A stretch of 64,000 nucleotides of DNA, from positions 1,116,001 to 1,180,000 of the forward strand of contig NZ_LAQQ01000001.1 of NCBI RefSeq assembly GCF_000971985.1, written 5' to 3'. Shown piece after piece: positions 44,749 to 55,522 of the stretch. Origin of the DNA: Paenibacillus dauci. Its GTDB lineage: Bacteria > Bacillota > Bacilli > Paenibacillales > Paenibacillaceae. The stretch's first letter is position 1. The number at the start of each line of letters is the position of its first letter. A program made the position numbers and the translations under genes. Below the pieces are notes generated by a model, which saw nothing but the letters and a program-made list of their open reading frames with translations, was not told the DNA's origin and searched no databases.

Positions 44749-45168
44749 TTATTTGTACGTTGGATGATAATCTACAATTTGTCCGTATGTGCTGGATCCT
44801 TTAATGAGGTCGTAAACCACGGGTTCGGGTTTAACAACCTCGTATGTTCCAGCTTTATAGTTCACTGTTACTTTTAACGGTAAAGCAGTATCCGTATTCT
44901 TAAAATGTGCATTGAGATCAAATATGATTTGTTTTGGATTGGAATCATCTACATTTTGGATAGTATAACTTTCCAATGGAAGACCTTTGGTTTCATCTTT
45001 CCATTGTTGACTATAATCGGATAGCGCTTTCGATGCTGCTTCGCTTGGTGTATCGGTATTAACCGATTGTGCTGCGACTGTATTCAGTGTACTGCTAGCA
45101 TAAACAATTCCTGTGCCCAAAGAAAGAAGCGTTATTGAAGTAAACAAAATATTTTTTAAATTATTCAT
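44749..45168 (-). CDS. Small secreted protein, function unknown
   Basis: 139 residues. Sec signal peptide (about 1-24, 'NILFTSITLLSLGTGIVYASS'-type core), then a small domain rich in beta strands ('YTIQNVDDSNPKQIIFDLNAHF' region, 'PLKVTVNYKAGTYEVV'), with no cysteine or catalytic pattern. GAGGAGA 6-7 nt before the ATG supports translation. It lies in an A/T-rich pocket between sigA and the membrane-protein gene, away from any operon. Confidence 0.65.
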   Translation of the reverse strand: MNNLKNILFTSITLLSLGTGIVYASSTLNTVAAQSVNTDTPSEAASKALSDYSQQWKDETKGLPLESYTIQNVDDSNPKQIIFDLNAHFKNTDTALPLKVTVNYKAGTYEVVKPEPVVYDLIKGSSTYGQIVDYHPTYK

Positions 45169-45505
45169 ATGAGTCTCCTCTTTTTGATAAATTGAATATC
45201 TTTTGGTTTTTTACTAACATAATTAGATCAGCACTAAATGAAACTGGAGATATAATAACAGCTATACTTATATTAAAGTGTAGTTTCGAGACCTATTAAA
45301 ACAAAAATTGTCAAAACTCTTTTTTATGTAATTATTATATTCATTTCCAAACATATCATATTCTTTTTATGTCTGATAGTCTATATTTGATAGCTTATAT
45401 AGCAATCATATTATTGATCCTGTTACAATCGTTAATCCTTATTTTTTTAAAATAACAATTTGTATTTTTTTAATATGATCTAATCAGCTAAGCTTTTATT
45501 ATTTT
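45169..45505. other. A/T-rich intergenic region between sigA and the small secreted gene
   Basis: No gene. A consensus TTGACA on the minus strand lacks a good -10 at the correct spacing. Very A/T-rich compared with the rest of the window, as is the gene it precedes. Confidence 0.4.
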
Positions 45506-45548
45506 GTAAAAAAAGGAGTCTACTCTATTGTAGAGTAGACTCCTTTTC
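45505..45548 (-). terminator. Terminator after sigA
   Basis: A perfect stem of about 15 bp (AAAGGAGTCTACTCT and complement), 5-nt loop, followed on the minus strand by TTTTTTT. It ends the glyQ-to-sigA unit. Confidence 0.9.
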
Positions 45549-45596
45549 ACGTTTTAAGTCTTCCATTTTTTATTACATGATATACAATTTTATATT

Positions 45597-46724
45597 CTAT
45601 TCCAGGAAGTCCTTCAGACGTTTGCTGCGGCTTGGATGACGCAGTTTGCGCAGAGCCTTGGCTTCGATCTGACGGATACGTTCACGGGTAACACCAAACA
45701 CTTTACCCACTTCTTCCAGCGTACGCGTACGTCCATCGTCCAGGCCAAAGCGCAGACGAAGTACATTTTCTTCACGCTCGGTCAGCGTATCCAGTACATC
45801 TTCCAGCTGTTCCTTGAGCAGCTCATAAGCTGCAGCATCAGCTGGTGCCAGTGCATCCTGATCCTCGATAAAGTCACCCAGGTGAGAATCATCCTCTTCA
45901 CCAATTGGTGTCTCCAAAGATACAGGTTCCTGTGCGATTTTCATGATTTCGCGTACTTTTTCTACGCTCAGTTCCATCTCGGCTGCAATCTCTTCCGGCG
46001 TCGGTTCGCGCCCCAATTCCTGCAGCAGCTGACGGGATACCCGGATCAGCTTGTTGATGGTTTCTACCATATGCACCGGAATACGGATGGTTCTAGCCTG
46101 GTCCGCAATCGCGCGGGTGATCGCCTGACGAATCCACCATGTTGCATAGGTACTGAATTTATATCCTTTGGTATGGTCAAATTTCTCAACAGCTTTGATC
46201 AGACCCATGTTACCTTCCTGAATCAGATCCAGGAACAGCATACCGCGTCCAACGTACCGTTTGGCAATACTGACCACGAGACGAAGGTTGGCTTCAGCCA
46301 GTCTGCGTTTTGCTTCTTCATCACCTTGCTCAATACGCTTGGCCAGCTCAACTTCACTGTCTGCAGAAAGCAATGGTACTCGGCCGATCTCTTTGAGGTA
46401 CATACGGACCGGGTCATTGATTTTGATACCCGGCGGCAGTGCCAGATCATCGTCAAAGCTGAACTCATTATCCCCATTTTCCCGCTCGTTCTCGGAATCG
46501 TTCGTAACTTCTTCGTCACCTTCATTGATTACTTCGATACCCATATCTCCGAGTTGTTCATAGAACTCGTCGATCTGTTCTGCATCCTGGTCAAAAGCGG
46601 CCAGTCTCTCTACGATATCCTTGTAGTTCAGTGAGGATCTCTTTTTACCTACCTCAATAAGCTGCTCTTTTACCTGTTCGAGCGTTAATTCGGTTTCCAA
46701 TTCAGTATGCTGATCGTTCGCCAT
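45597..46724 (-). CDS. sigA: Primary sigma factor SigA (RpoD)
   Basis: Housekeeping sigma factor. Region 1.1 (acidic stretch to about 95), 1.2 '[21 protein letters not shown]', region 2 with the -10-reading helix '[15 protein letters not shown]' near 210, region 3 and region 4.2 '[21 protein letters not shown]' with the -35 helix near 350. Length 375 aa. Its -10/-35 preferences agree with the TTGxxx-17-TATAAT promoters seen in this window. Placed 41 bp after dnaG, the classical macromolecular-synthesis arrangement. Confidence 0.97.
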   Translation of the reverse strand: MANDQHTELETELTLEQVKEQLIEVGKKRSSLNYKDIVERLAAFDQDAEQIDEFYEQLGDMGIEVINEGDEEVTNDSENERENGDNEFSFDDDLALPPGIKINDPVRMYLKEIGRVPLLSADSEVELAKRIEQGDEEAKRRLAEANLRLVVSIAKRYVGRGMLFLDLIQEGNMGLIKAVEKFDHTKGYKFSTYATWWIRQAITRAIADQARTIRIPVHMVETINKLIRVSRQLLQELGREPTPEEIAAEMELSVEKVREIMKIAQEPVSLETPIGEEDDSHLGDFIEDQDALAPADAAAYELLKEQLEDVLDTLTEREENVLRLRFGLDDGRTRTLEEVGKVFGVTRERIRQIEAKALRKLRHPSRSKRLKDFLE

Positions 46725-46765
46725 CTTTCGACTCCCTCCTCCCTGAAAATAAATGCTCAGAACAT

Positions 46766-48598
46766 TTATTGTCTTTCCAGGGCGATAATCTCACTTGCAA
46801 TTTGAGCCGCACGCAGGAAATCTCCTGACTTCTCTGCACGCAGCATGTCTTCTCTTTTTTGCTCAATCTGTTTTTGCTGGGGGAATTTTTTGATTTCACG
46901 AATGTAATCATCCATTCCCCGCAGTGTCTCATCAAGCGGTGCATCCATCATGGAGATGGATGTAGCGGTCTTCTCCAGCCGATCATCATGCAATGATGCA
47001 ATAAACCGGCTGATATCAGGCGCTTTGCCCTGCGCATAGTACGAATAGATGTACGCAGCCAGAGCTGCATGTTCCGGGATATTAAAAGCTTCTCCCAGCT
47101 CCTGCGCCACATGAGTAGCCGCCTCCCCATCCTGCAGCATAATCGACAGCAACCGCCGCTCTGCCACATGATAGGCAGGCAGCAGGGTAGGAGCAGTTGG
47201 CTGCTTGCGCGAGCCTCTTGCATTCCCGCCACTGCCATTTCGATTACCCTGCTGACCGGATGATGGCTGCTTGCGATTCAGTGTCTGACGCGCCAGATTG
47301 CAGTCCTGCTTCAGACTCTCCAGAGATACGCCTACTTCGGTGGAAAGTTCCTTGAGATACACTTCCCGCTCTGTCGGCGAACCCAGATGCGCGATCACAT
47401 TAATTGCCTCCTGCGCATAAGCCGCCTTGCCGTCTTCTTCCAGCAAGTTGTAATTCTTTTTGGTGTAAATCAGCCGGAATTTGGTCGTAGACACTGCGCC
47501 ATGAATAATCTGATCCACAAAACGTTCCTGACCATACGTTTTAATATACTCGTCAGGGTCCAGACCGTTTTGCAGAACAGCGATTTTCACGTGCAGACCT
47601 GCACCTTCCAGAATGGGGATACTTTTGAGTGCAGCTGCCTGTCCAGCGTTATCGCCGTCATAACAAACCACGACCTCTTCGGTTAGCGTACGTATCAGTG
47701 AAGCATGATTTTCAGTCAATGCTGTGCCCATTGTCGCTACAGTATGTTGTACCCCCGCATCCCATGCTGCAATCACATCTCCAAAGCCTTCCATTAATAC
47801 GATCTGTCCCTGCTTGCGGATCGGTCCTTTAGCCAGGTTCAGATTGTACAATGTACGGCTTTTGTTAAACAGTCGACTCTCCGGTGAATTCAGGTATTTG
47901 GGCTGACCTTCACCGAGTATCCGTCCTGCAAATGCAATTACTCTTCCGCTGCGGTTCATAATCGGGAACATGACCCGTCCGCGGAAGCGATCTACATACC
48001 CTGAACCATTCTGTCTGGGAGACAGTAGTCCCCCTTTTTCCATCTCTTTCAGATCAAACGAACGTTTTTCAAAAAACTGCACAAGCGTATCCCAGCGATC
48101 TGGCGCATAGCCAATCTGAAACTGATCTATCAGCTTGTCACCAAATCCGCGGGCACGCAGGTACTCCATTGCAGATTTCCCGTGTTCCGTATTTTTCAAA
48201 AGATAATGAAACAGCTTGGCGGCCCATTCATGAGCCTGAAGCAAGCGTTCCAGCTCCTTGTTCTGTGGAGTGGCTGCCGCTCCTTTTCCATCCTGATAAG
48301 GGACATGTGATTCTTCTGCCATTAATCTGACCGCTTCCGGGAAAGACAGACCATCAATTTCCATTCTGAACTTGATGGCATTGCCGCCCGCGCCGCATCC
48401 ATAACAGTAAAAAATCTGGCGTTCCGGTGTGACTGTGAACGAAGGAGTCTTTTCCGAATGAAACGGACAGAGGCCCTTCATGTACTTGCCCTGTTTGGTC
48501 AGATGAACATACTTGCCTACCGTGTCAACAATGTCATTATGCTGAAGTACCGCTTCAATGACTTCATCAGGAATACCACCGCTATATCCGGTGTTCAT
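46766..48598 (-). CDS. dnaG: DNA primase DnaG
   Basis: Makes RNA primers for replication. Zinc-binding domain '[26 protein letters not shown]' (CHC2 pattern, ligands Cys/His/Cys/Cys near 41-65), TOPRIM core with '[15 protein letters not shown]' near 263 and '[15 protein letters not shown]' near 310, and a helicase-binding C-terminal domain. The ATG at 48598 (610 aa) is better than the upstream one because GGTGG lies 5 nt away. First gene of the dnaG-sigA pair. Confidence 0.96.
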   Translation of the reverse strand: MNTGYSGGIPDEVIEAVLQHNDIVDTVGKYVHLTKQGKYMKGLCPFHSEKTPSFTVTPERQIFYCYGCGAGGNAIKFRMEIDGLSFPEAVRLMAEESHVPYQDGKGAAATPQNKELERLLQAHEWAAKLFHYLLKNTEHGKSAMEYLRARGFGDKLIDQFQIGYAPDRWDTLVQFFEKRSFDLKEMEKGGLLSPRQNGSGYVDRFRGRVMFPIMNRSGRVIAFAGRILGEGQPKYLNSPESRLFNKSRTLYNLNLAKGPIRKQGQIVLMEGFGDVIAAWDAGVQHTVATMGTALTENHASLIRTLTEEVVVCYDGDNAGQAAALKSIPILEGAGLHVKIAVLQNGLDPDEYIKTYGQERFVDQIIHGAVSTTKFRLIYTKKNYNLLEEDGKAAYAQEAINVIAHLGSPTEREVYLKELSTEVGVSLESLKQDCNLARQTLNRKQPSSGQQGNRNGSGGNARGSRKQPTAPTLLPAYHVAERRLLSIMLQDGEAATHVAQELGEAFNIPEHAALAAYIYSYYAQGKAPDISRFIASLHDDRLEKTATSISMMDAPLDETLRGMDDYIREIKKFPQQKQIEQKREDMLRAEKSGDFLRAAQIASEIIALERQ

Positions 48599-48640
48599 CG
48601 TTACCACCTTCATCTCTTTTCACACGATAAATAATATTCG

Positions 48641-49123
48641 CTACTGCGAATGAAATTCCTGCAAATTTGTTAAAAGTTTTACCAGTTCGGCCTGAAAATT
48701 TTTCTTATCGTCCGATGTAAGCGGTTTAGGCCCTTTACCATACTTACCCTGACGTCTTGCTTTGGCCTGTGCATGTCGGCGAGCCAGCAAAAATTCAATA
48801 TTATCCGCATGGAATTCCATGCCCCGAAAAGACAGAATCCGGCACTGCTTGGCCAGCGCGATTGTAGCCAGTCCGTAATCCTGGGTAATGACAATATCGC
48901 CGGCATGAACATGATTCACAATATACAGATCCGCACTCTGATCGCTGCGGTCTACCTGAACAACCCGTACTCCTTCTTCCGCCTGAATCCGGTGATCAAA
49001 GGAAGACACCATCAGCACAGGCACTCCAAAAGAGCGCGCTGTTCCGGCAATCTCCGCTTTGACCGGACAGGCATCGCCATCAACTACAATAGTCGGGATA
49101 CGGTGTAGCGGTTCCGATTGCAA
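48641..49123 (-). CDS. yqxD: YaiI/YqxD family protein (DUF188, UPF0178)
   Basis: PIN-like, single-domain protein. 'VVDGDACPVKAEIAGTARSFGVPVLMVSSFDH' region, 'VHAGDIVITQDYGLATIALAKQC' and 'RFHSQ'-like ending match DUF188. The start is uncertain: the frame is open to 49216, but TTG 49123 has AAAGGGG 8 nt upstream and gives 160 residues, close to the B. subtilis size. Upstream neighbours in relatives include the pyruvate-phosphate dikinase regulator yqfL, not present here. No experimental function. Confidence 0.8.
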   Translation of the reverse strand: MQSEPLHRIPTIVVDGDACPVKAEIAGTARSFGVPVLMVSSFDHRIQAEEGVRVVQVDRSDQSADLYIVNHVHAGDIVITQDYGLATIALAKQCRILSFRGMEFHADNIEFLLARRHAQAKARRQGKYGKGPKPLTSDDKKNFQAELVKLLTNLQEFHSQ

Positions 49124-49262
49124 TGCTAGAACCCCTTTCCCAGATTCCATGAAACAGCAGACCCGTTCACGGATCATACGTTCGTTTACAAAGCCGAAAA
49201 TACGGAACGACATCAATTCTCATCGTCGTTCCGTATAGGTGTATCTGTTAGTATATAATATA

Positions 49263-51338
49263 TTATTTAACCAGTTTGGAGAAATCTGCATACTGTTTGA
49301 TATCGTGGTCAATCAGCGCCAGCAGAGCCAGACGATTCTCGCGTACAGCTACGTCGTCTACCATAACCATAATATGGTCAAAGAAGCTTGTGATGGCTGG
49401 ACGAAGTGTAGCCAGTAAGGTTAATGCTTCGCCTGTACGATTGTCCGCAAGCAGACTATGGTAAGGCGCACTCACCGATTCCCATGCCGCAAACAGTTCG
49501 GTTTCTCCTGCTTCGGTAAACAAAGCCGGATTCACAACTGTACCAGCTGATTTGGCAGCCAGATTGGATACACGTTCAAACGATTCGATGATCAGCTTGA
49601 AGTCAGGGACCTCGGTTACAGCCTGCATCAGATCATTACCGCGTGATACTACAGAGCCAATATGACTGAATCCTGCCGAAATCACAGCATCCACTACGTC
49701 ATAACGGAGTGTCTCGGACAGCAGTTTTTTCACACGCAGTCCAAAGAACTCATTTAACTCTATACGTATTATATCGGAAGTACGTTTCATATTCCTTAAA
49801 TTTTCATGAATATTCAGTGTAATATCAAAAATTTGTTCCAGCGTCAGTGCCAATCCGCGTTCCAATAATATCTGGACAATTCCTGCTGCCTGACGACGCA
49901 GAGCATAAGGATCCTGTGAACCGGTCGGAATAATACCGATCGAGAAGCAGGCTACGATCGTATCGATTTTGTCCGCGATACTGATCAGTGAACCGGTCAG
50001 TGATGCCGGAGCAGCTTCACCTGCAAAGCGCGGCTGGTAATGTTCAAAGACAGCACGAGCCACTTCTTCGTTCTCGCCTGCTTTGCGTGCATAATCTTCA
50101 CCCATAACGCCCTGCAACTCAGGGAATTCGTATACCATCTGAGTAACCAGATCGAATTTGCTGATATCGGCAGCGCGGCTAATATTAATAGCTTGCTCAG
50201 CAGGCACCTGCAGCGCAGCACCCAATTGATCGGCAATCTGACGAATACGGCGTACTTTCTCGCCCAGTGTTCCGATTTCTTCGTGGAATACGATATTATC
50301 AAGCTTGGCTACCGCATCCTCGATCTTCATTTTCTGATCTTCTTCGTAGAAGAACTTCGCATCCGACAGACGGGCACGCAGTACTTTCTCGTTACCTCTG
50401 GCGATTACATCCAGAGAGCGGCTGTCTCCATTACGCACGGTTACGAAATAAGGCAGCAGTTGGCCTTCATTGTCCAGTACCGGGAAATAACGTTGATGCT
50501 CACGCATCGAAGTAATCAGTACATCCTGCGGAATATTCAGGAAAGCCGGATCAAACGTACCATACAGCACGGTTGGTGTCTCTACGAGGAACAATACCTC
50601 TTCCAGCAGATCTTCCTTCACATCAATATTCCATTTCTGCTCCATGGCCAGATGAGCGATTTGAGCGCTGATCATAGCCTGACGCTCTTCCACGTCAGCA
50701 ATAACATGCTGCTCGCGCAGAGCTTCCATATACAGAGTAGGCTCGGCAATCTCGGCCTCGGTTCCGAGGAAACGATGTCCGCGTGTAACACGACTAGTCT
50801 GAACGCCAGTAATTTCAAAATCAATAACATCATATCCCCACAATGCCACCATCCAGCGGATCGGGCGAACAAAGCGGAAATCATGAGCACCCCAACGCAT
50901 ATTTTTCGGGAAGTTCATGGATGTAATAATGTTTTGCAGCGCTTCGGCTACAATCGCATCCGTACTTGTACCAATACTGCTCTTGCGTGCATGGATATAT
51001 TCTACTCCGCCGATTTCACGGAATGTAAATTCTTCGGGAGTTACTCCCTGACTGCGGGCAAATCCAAGTGCAGCCTTGCTCCAATTGCCACTTTCGTCCT
51101 GGGCAATCTTGCGAGAAGGTCCTTTGACTTCCTCATTGATATCTTCCTGTTTCTCTGCAACATCCTTCACCCATACTGCCAGACGGCGCGGGGTTGCGAA
51201 AGCTTTGGCTTCGCCATGAGTCAGACGCGAATCATCCAGCCATTTGACGGTTTTGTCCCGCAGCTGATTCATCGCTGCACGCAGGAAGCGGGCAGGTACT
51301 TCTTCCAGACCAATTTCGAGCAATAAGTCCTTCGCCAT
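49263..51338 (-). CDS. glyS: Glycyl-tRNA synthetase beta subunit
   Basis: Larger subunit of the alpha2beta2 enzyme; contributes tRNA recognition. N-terminal 'DLLLEIGLEEVPARFLRAAMNQL', 'EYIHARK' near 113, HD-like 'ADKIDTIVACFSIGIIPTGSQDPYALRRQA' region near 460 and a C-terminal DALR-type anticodon domain ('FDHIMVMVDDVAVRENRLALL'). Length 691 aa. It starts 2 bp after the glyQ stop with AAGGAGAG overlapping it, a coupled pair. Confidence 0.96.
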   Translation of the reverse strand: MAKDLLLEIGLEEVPARFLRAAMNQLRDKTVKWLDDSRLTHGEAKAFATPRRLAVWVKDVAEKQEDINEEVKGPSRKIAQDESGNWSKAALGFARSQGVTPEEFTFREIGGVEYIHARKSSIGTSTDAIVAEALQNIITSMNFPKNMRWGAHDFRFVRPIRWMVALWGYDVIDFEITGVQTSRVTRGHRFLGTEAEIAEPTLYMEALREQHVIADVEERQAMISAQIAHLAMEQKWNIDVKEDLLEEVLFLVETPTVLYGTFDPAFLNIPQDVLITSMREHQRYFPVLDNEGQLLPYFVTVRNGDSRSLDVIARGNEKVLRARLSDAKFFYEEDQKMKIEDAVAKLDNIVFHEEIGTLGEKVRRIRQIADQLGAALQVPAEQAINISRAADISKFDLVTQMVYEFPELQGVMGEDYARKAGENEEVARAVFEHYQPRFAGEAAPASLTGSLISIADKIDTIVACFSIGIIPTGSQDPYALRRQAAGIVQILLERGLALTLEQIFDITLNIHENLRNMKRTSDIIRIELNEFFGLRVKKLLSETLRYDVVDAVISAGFSHIGSVVSRGNDLMQAVTEVPDFKLIIESFERVSNLAAKSAGTVVNPALFTEAGETELFAAWESVSAPYHSLLADNRTGEALTLLATLRPAITSFFDHIMVMVDDVAVRENRLALLALIDHDIKQYADFSKLVK

Positions 51339-51340
51339 GA

Positions 51341-52219
51341 TTACATCTCTCCTTTCTTGAGCATCGGGAAGCCAAGCTTCTCACGATTTTCCAGATACGT
51401 GGCGGCTACCTGGCGCGCCAGATTCCGTACACGGGTAATATAACCAGTCCGCTCGGTTACGCTGATTGCCCCGCGCGCATCGAGCAAATTGAATGTATGT
51501 GAACATTTCAGTACATAATCATAAGCCGGGAATACGAGATGCCGATCCATCGCACGTTTGGCTTCCTGTTCGTAAGTACTGAACAGGTTAAGCAGCATAG
51601 GTACATCGGATACCTCGAATGTATACGTGGAATGTTCGACTTCCGGCTGATGGAATACATCGCCATAGGTCATACCATTCACCCATTCCAGATCAAATAC
51701 ATTTTCTTTTTCCTGAATATAGGAAGCCAGACGCTCCATACCGTAAGTGATCTCCACCGATACCGGGTTCGTCTCAATACCGCCTACCTGCTGGAAATAA
51801 GTGAATTGGGTGATTTCCATACCGTCCAGCCATACTTCCCAGCCCAGACCTGCACAGCCCAGTGACGGGTTCTCCCAGTTATCTTCAACAAAGCGAATAT
51901 CATGATCCAGCGGCTCAATACCGAGTGCTTTGAGGCTATCCAGATAGATTTCCTGGATGTTGTCCGGTGAAGGCTTGATGATCACCTGGAACTGATGATG
52001 CTGATACAGACGGTTCGGGTTCTCTCCGTAACGACCATCGGAAGGACGACGGGAAGGCTCTACATAAGCGACACGCCACGGCTCAGGACCGATCGAGCGT
52101 AGGAATGTCATCGGGTTCATGGTACCCGCGCCTTTTTCCGTATCGTAAGGCTGGACAATCATACAGTTATGCTCGGCCCAGAAGTTTTGCAGCGTCAAAA
52201 TCATTTGCTGGAAGTTCAT
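51341..52219 (-). CDS. glyQ: Glycyl-tRNA synthetase alpha subunit
   Basis: Catalytic subunit (class II fold). '[35 protein letters not shown]' region (motif 2 area), '[20 protein letters not shown]' and '[14 protein letters not shown]' are family blocks. Family N termini begin as at ATG 52219 (292 aa), which has AAGGAG 8 nt upstream; the ATG 6 nt earlier is too close to it. Expression is governed by the T-box directly before it, making synthesis depend on uncharged tRNA-Gly. Confidence 0.96.
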   Translation of the reverse strand: MNFQQMILTLQNFWAEHNCMIVQPYDTEKGAGTMNPMTFLRSIGPEPWRVAYVEPSRRPSDGRYGENPNRLYQHHQFQVIIKPSPDNIQEIYLDSLKALGIEPLDHDIRFVEDNWENPSLGCAGLGWEVWLDGMEITQFTYFQQVGGIETNPVSVEITYGMERLASYIQEKENVFDLEWVNGMTYGDVFHQPEVEHSTYTFEVSDVPMLLNLFSTYEQEAKRAMDRHLVFPAYDYVLKCSHTFNLLDARGAISVTERTGYITRVRNLARQVAATYLENREKLGFPMLKKGEM

Positions 52220-52349
52220 TGACATTACTCCTTTATGTTCATAGTGGGATTGCTACTGCCGAAAAGGCTCACAATGTATATGTGTACCCGCTTCTGCAGT
52301 CAGCAACCGGTCATGCGATCTCGCTGAAATAGGTATCTGCAACGCACGC

Positions 52350-52570
52350 AAAAAACTCCCGTTCCTACGCCTGGTTACAGACATAGGGACGAGAGGTTCA
52401 TTTCCCGCGGTTCCACCCTATTTGAAGACATTTGCATGTCATCCACTTTTCCATATTCAGCTCATATGCTCACGGCTGCCATTCAACTACTGGTCGTCGT
52501 CAGGCTTCCACGATCCCTGACTCGCTAGTGACGGTAATCAGTAATCTACTATACCGGTCAACGCATCATG
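52350..52570 (-). promoter_or_regulatory. Glycyl T-box leader (tRNA-sensing riboswitch) of glyQS
   Basis: The T-box consensus GGGTGGAACCGCGGG is present exactly at 52404-52418. A terminator stem-loop follows (52356-52396) with TTTTTT at 52350-52355. Upstream, the stem I region carries a probable GGC glycine specifier (52478-52480) within GAATGGCAGCC. Uncharged tRNA-Gly would pair with the T-box and let transcription continue. Confidence 0.93.
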
Positions 52571-52602
52571 TGTGTCTTCAGAAGACACAATTTCTATGTT
52601 AG

Positions 52603-52631
52603 ATGATATCGGAATTAGCGTAGTTCGTCAA
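52603..52631 (-). promoter_or_regulatory. Promoter of the glyQS T-box transcript
   Basis: On the minus strand TTGACG (52626-52631), 17-bp spacer, TATCAT (52603-52608). A small hairpin (TGTGTCTTC/GAAGACACA) lies just downstream at about 52569-52589. Confidence 0.7.
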
Positions 52632-52805
52632 CGCTGTTTTGCAGCAGGATTGCCAAGCTCACCGAATGTGCAAGATTTTCCTTTCAGAAATGCAGTCTAC
52701 GATAGCAAAAATAATGAACGAATAACATACAAGACAAATGGATATAGCGTTCCTTATCGTATCTATCTATTTTCTCTAGCGCATACTTGCAGATTCGGAT
52801 TGTAT

Positions 52806-53555
52806 TTATATCTCGTAACGTTCAAGCTGCTCCAGAAAGCGGCGTGATTTCAACTTGAGACCCAGTTGAGCTTCCATAAAAGAATTCATGACTTTTTTTA
52901 GCTCTGCACGTGTCTCGTCCTTGACATCAATATTGCCAAGCCTGCGGATATCCAGTCTGCTGAACAGACGCAGCAACTTAAGTACACCTGGCGATACAAG
53001 TGCAGCTGCCGGATCCTGACGGCGTTCTTTCTCCGACAAAATGCCTCCCAGGCCTGCACTGATCCAGAACTTGCCCTCTGTCTCTCCCGAGAACATACAG
53101 GCATCGACCTGTGGTCCATATCCGGCTGCCTGAAGTACTTTCATCTCGAACAGAGAAGTCAGAACAACCGGATCGCGGCCTTCACCGAGAAAAGACAAGT
53201 ACGATTTGAGCTGGTCAAACCAGAAATGACCGGTTTCATTATCCAGCAAGGCTTTATCCACCAGTTCGCAGGCATAAGCACTATAAGCAGCCAGTGTAAT
53301 ATCTTCACGCAGCTTGTGATTGGATTCAATCACTTCTCCCTGATTCAGCGTTCCCATCCCCGTACCGCTACGGATAAAGGAAAATTCTCCATACGTAAAA
53401 GGTTGTACCAGCGCACCGTGACGGCTTCTGGCTTTTTTGGCTCCACGCACGAATACGGCAACTTTACCATGTGCTTCCGTACAGAGAGTCATGATTTTGT
53501 TGCCTTCCCCGTAATCCATGCTGCGGATGACGATACCTTGCACTCTGTATAGCAT
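52806..53555 (-). CDS. recO: DNA repair protein RecO
   Basis: Mediator loading RecA onto SSB-coated DNA. N-terminal OB fold ('YRVQGIVIRSMDYGEGNKIMTLCT', 'GAKKARSRHGALVQPFTYGEF' regions) and an all-helical C-terminal half. Length 249 aa. Odd: the zinc-finger position (about 153-178) keeps only the first cysteine (Cys153); the other ligands are Ser or Glu ('ACMFSG', 'GGILSEKERR'). AGGAG precedes the ATG. The era-recO-glyQS order is conserved. Confidence 0.93.
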   Translation of the reverse strand: MLYRVQGIVIRSMDYGEGNKIMTLCTEAHGKVAVFVRGAKKARSRHGALVQPFTYGEFSFIRSGTGMGTLNQGEVIESNHKLREDITLAAYSAYACELVDKALLDNETGHFWFDQLKSYLSFLGEGRDPVVLTSLFEMKVLQAAGYGPQVDACMFSGETEGKFWISAGLGGILSEKERRQDPAAALVSPGVLKLLRLFSRLDIRRLGNIDVKDETRAELKKVMNSFMEAQLGLKLKSRRFLEQLERYEI

Positions 53556-53721
53556 GCGTCATCTCCTGATCTGTATAAAATTCCAGCATTTATATCTAGC
53601 GCTGGTTGGAGTAATGAAATGAGACGGTATATTTAACCGAGCTGGAGTACCTCAAAGAAATAGGAACGCTCTATGATACTCCATGATATTAAAATAGACA
53701 GCTATGATAAATAGCAGGTTA

Positions 53722-53758
53722 CAAAAGGAACAGAGCATTGCATCAATGCTCTGTTCCC
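53722..53758 (-). terminator. Terminator after era
   Basis: A perfect 14-bp stem (GGAACAGAGCATTG and complement, 3-nt loop) followed on the minus strand by TTTTGT. It stands only 6 bp after the era stop. No small yqzL-like gene is visible between era and recO. Confidence 0.85.
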
Positions 53759-53763
53759 CATTT

Positions 53764-54666
53764 TTAAGCGTCCCGGTGGAAACCCAGATCCTTGAGGACC
53801 CGATCCTGGTTACGCCAATCTTTTTTCACTTTTACCCATAGTTCCAGGAAGGTTTTGGAACCCAGCAGATTCTGGATATCCATGCGGGCACGCTTGCCCA
53901 CTTCCTTGAGCAGAGCTCCCTGCTTGCCGATAATGATTCCTTTCTGGGAATCACGTTCTACATAAATGACAGCCGAGATATTTACCAGACCGTTTTCCTG
54001 GGTATACATATCTTCAATCGTCACCGCAATAGAGTGCGGGATCTCTTCACGTGTCATCTGGAGAATCTTCTCACGGATCAGCTCGGCGCAGACAAACTGC
54101 TCGGGGTGATCGGTTACTTGATCGTCCGGATAGTACTGAGGTCCCTGCGGCAGATATTTGCCCAGTTGTTCCAGTAGTGTGTTCACATTATTACCCAATT
54201 TCGCAGAGATCGGTACAATCTCGGCAAACTCATGCAGCGAACGATATTTGTCGATGATCGGCAGCAGCTGTTCCGGAGCAACCTGATCAATTTTATTGAT
54301 AACAAGGAAAACCGGTGTTTTTACTTTTTTGAGATGTTCAATAATGAAACGGTCACCACCGCCCAATCCTTCAGCCGCATCAACGAGGAACAATGCTGCT
54401 TCTACTTCGTTCAGTGTATTCAGCGCGGTCTGATTCATAAAATCGCCCAGCTTGGACTGACGTTTGTGCACACCTGGTGTATCCAGGAATACAATCTGCA
54501 TCTCATCTGTAGTATAGACACCATGAATCTTGTTGCGTGTCGTCTGAGGCTTATCGGACATAATCGCAATTTTCTGACCGATTACCTGATTCATGAGGGT
54601 GGATTTCCCTACATTCGGACGGCCTACAATAGCGACGAATCCTGATTTAAATTGTTTTTTTGACAT
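53764..54666 (-). CDS. era: Ribosome-maturation GTPase Era
   Basis: Binds 16S rRNA 3' end during small-subunit assembly. G1 'GRPNVGKST' (15-23), G3 'DTPGVH' near 62, G4 'NKID' near 124, followed by a KH domain with '[26 protein letters not shown]' region near 240. Length 300 aa. GGAG 6 nt before the ATG. Between cdd and recO as in most Bacillales. Confidence 0.97.
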   Translation of the reverse strand: MSKKQFKSGFVAIVGRPNVGKSTLMNQVIGQKIAIMSDKPQTTRNKIHGVYTTDEMQIVFLDTPGVHKRQSKLGDFMNQTALNTLNEVEAALFLVDAAEGLGGGDRFIIEHLKKVKTPVFLVINKIDQVAPEQLLPIIDKYRSLHEFAEIVPISAKLGNNVNTLLEQLGKYLPQGPQYYPDDQVTDHPEQFVCAELIREKILQMTREEIPHSIAVTIEDMYTQENGLVNISAVIYVERDSQKGIIIGKQGALLKEVGKRARMDIQNLLGSKTFLELWVKVKKDWRNQDRVLKDLGFHRDA

Positions 54667-54751
54667 ATTACACTCCGTTCATCAGCGGTATGATATCCGC
54701 CAGGGTTGTTAAAAATAATGAATCCGTTTCAGGCATGGCAAATCTGTATGA

Positions 54752-55156
54752 TTATTGATCCAGATTCCATGGCCCAAATGCATGTGGAAGCAGTTCCGAA
54801 ATCGTGGTCATTCGGGTATCGCCTTTCATATTGCCAAGCAGTACAGGCATATCCGGATGGCACAGCTCTACCATTACCTGACGGCATACACCGCATGGAG
54901 CAATCGGCTCATCAGTCTCTCCGACAACGGCAAGCATTTTGAAAGTGCCCGGGCGCTGCCCTTGTGCAATAGCACTGAATAGCGCTGTACGTTCTGCACA
55001 ATTGCTGGGAGAGTATCCCGCATTCTCAATATTGCAGCCATGGTGTACCTTGCCGCTCGCATCCAGCAGGGCTGCTCCTACCGAAAAGTGGGAGTAAGGT
55101 ACATAAGCTTTGGCACGCGCGATAATGGCTTCTTGTAGTAATTGTGATGCTTCCAT
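54752..55156 (-). CDS. cdd: Cytidine deaminase
   Basis: Pyrimidine salvage enzyme converting cytidine and deoxycytidine to uridine forms. The zinc and catalytic residues are in 'CNIENAGYSPSNCAERTALFSA' (Cys, Glu near 54-66) and 'PCGVCRQVM' near 88. Length 134 aa, the homotetrameric small type. AGGGGGA precedes the ATG. First gene of a cdd-era unit. Confidence 0.96.
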   Translation of the reverse strand: MEASQLLQEAIIARAKAYVPYSHFSVGAALLDASGKVHHGCNIENAGYSPSNCAERTALFSAIAQGQRPGTFKMLAVVGETDEPIAPCGVCRQVMVELCHPDMPVLLGNMKGDTRMTTISELLPHAFGPWNLDQ

Positions 55157-55522
55157 AAGGTCCCCCTAAAATTCAACTTCATGTTCACTATTCTGTAGTC
55201 TGCAACTTGCTTTATCAAATAAGCGTGCCTTGTTGTGGTCACGCATCTCATCCATAATGTTGGTTCATAATCAGACAAGTATGATCAGATAAGCATTTCG
55301 GTATGAAGAAATGGTATTGCCCATGATTGAAGAGGTCCCTGTATACATTGACTGTATTTGAGTCTACTTAGAAAATGGCTGTCGTTCAGACTCCAAAATC
55401 TGTAACTGATCCTACAGCCGTATATCTCTATTTTACACGATTTATGCCTATTCGCCCATAGCGAAACTGCATTCAGCAGATAGTCATTCAATTCGTCCAA
55501 AAAATTTATAACGTAACGATTA
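55157..55522. other. Intergenic region between dgkA and cdd
   Basis: No gene supported. A weak possible promoter for cdd (TTGTCT, 16-17 bp, TATGGA-like) lies about 90 bp before the start. Otherwise no repeats or structured RNA stood out. Confidence 0.35.

Noticed and set aside
45636-46634. 332-codon open frame antisense to sigA
   Set aside because: Opposite all conserved sigma regions; no independent support.
50040-51326. 428-codon open frame antisense to glyS
   Set aside because: Complementary to a fully conserved glyS; no known domain and no start signals.
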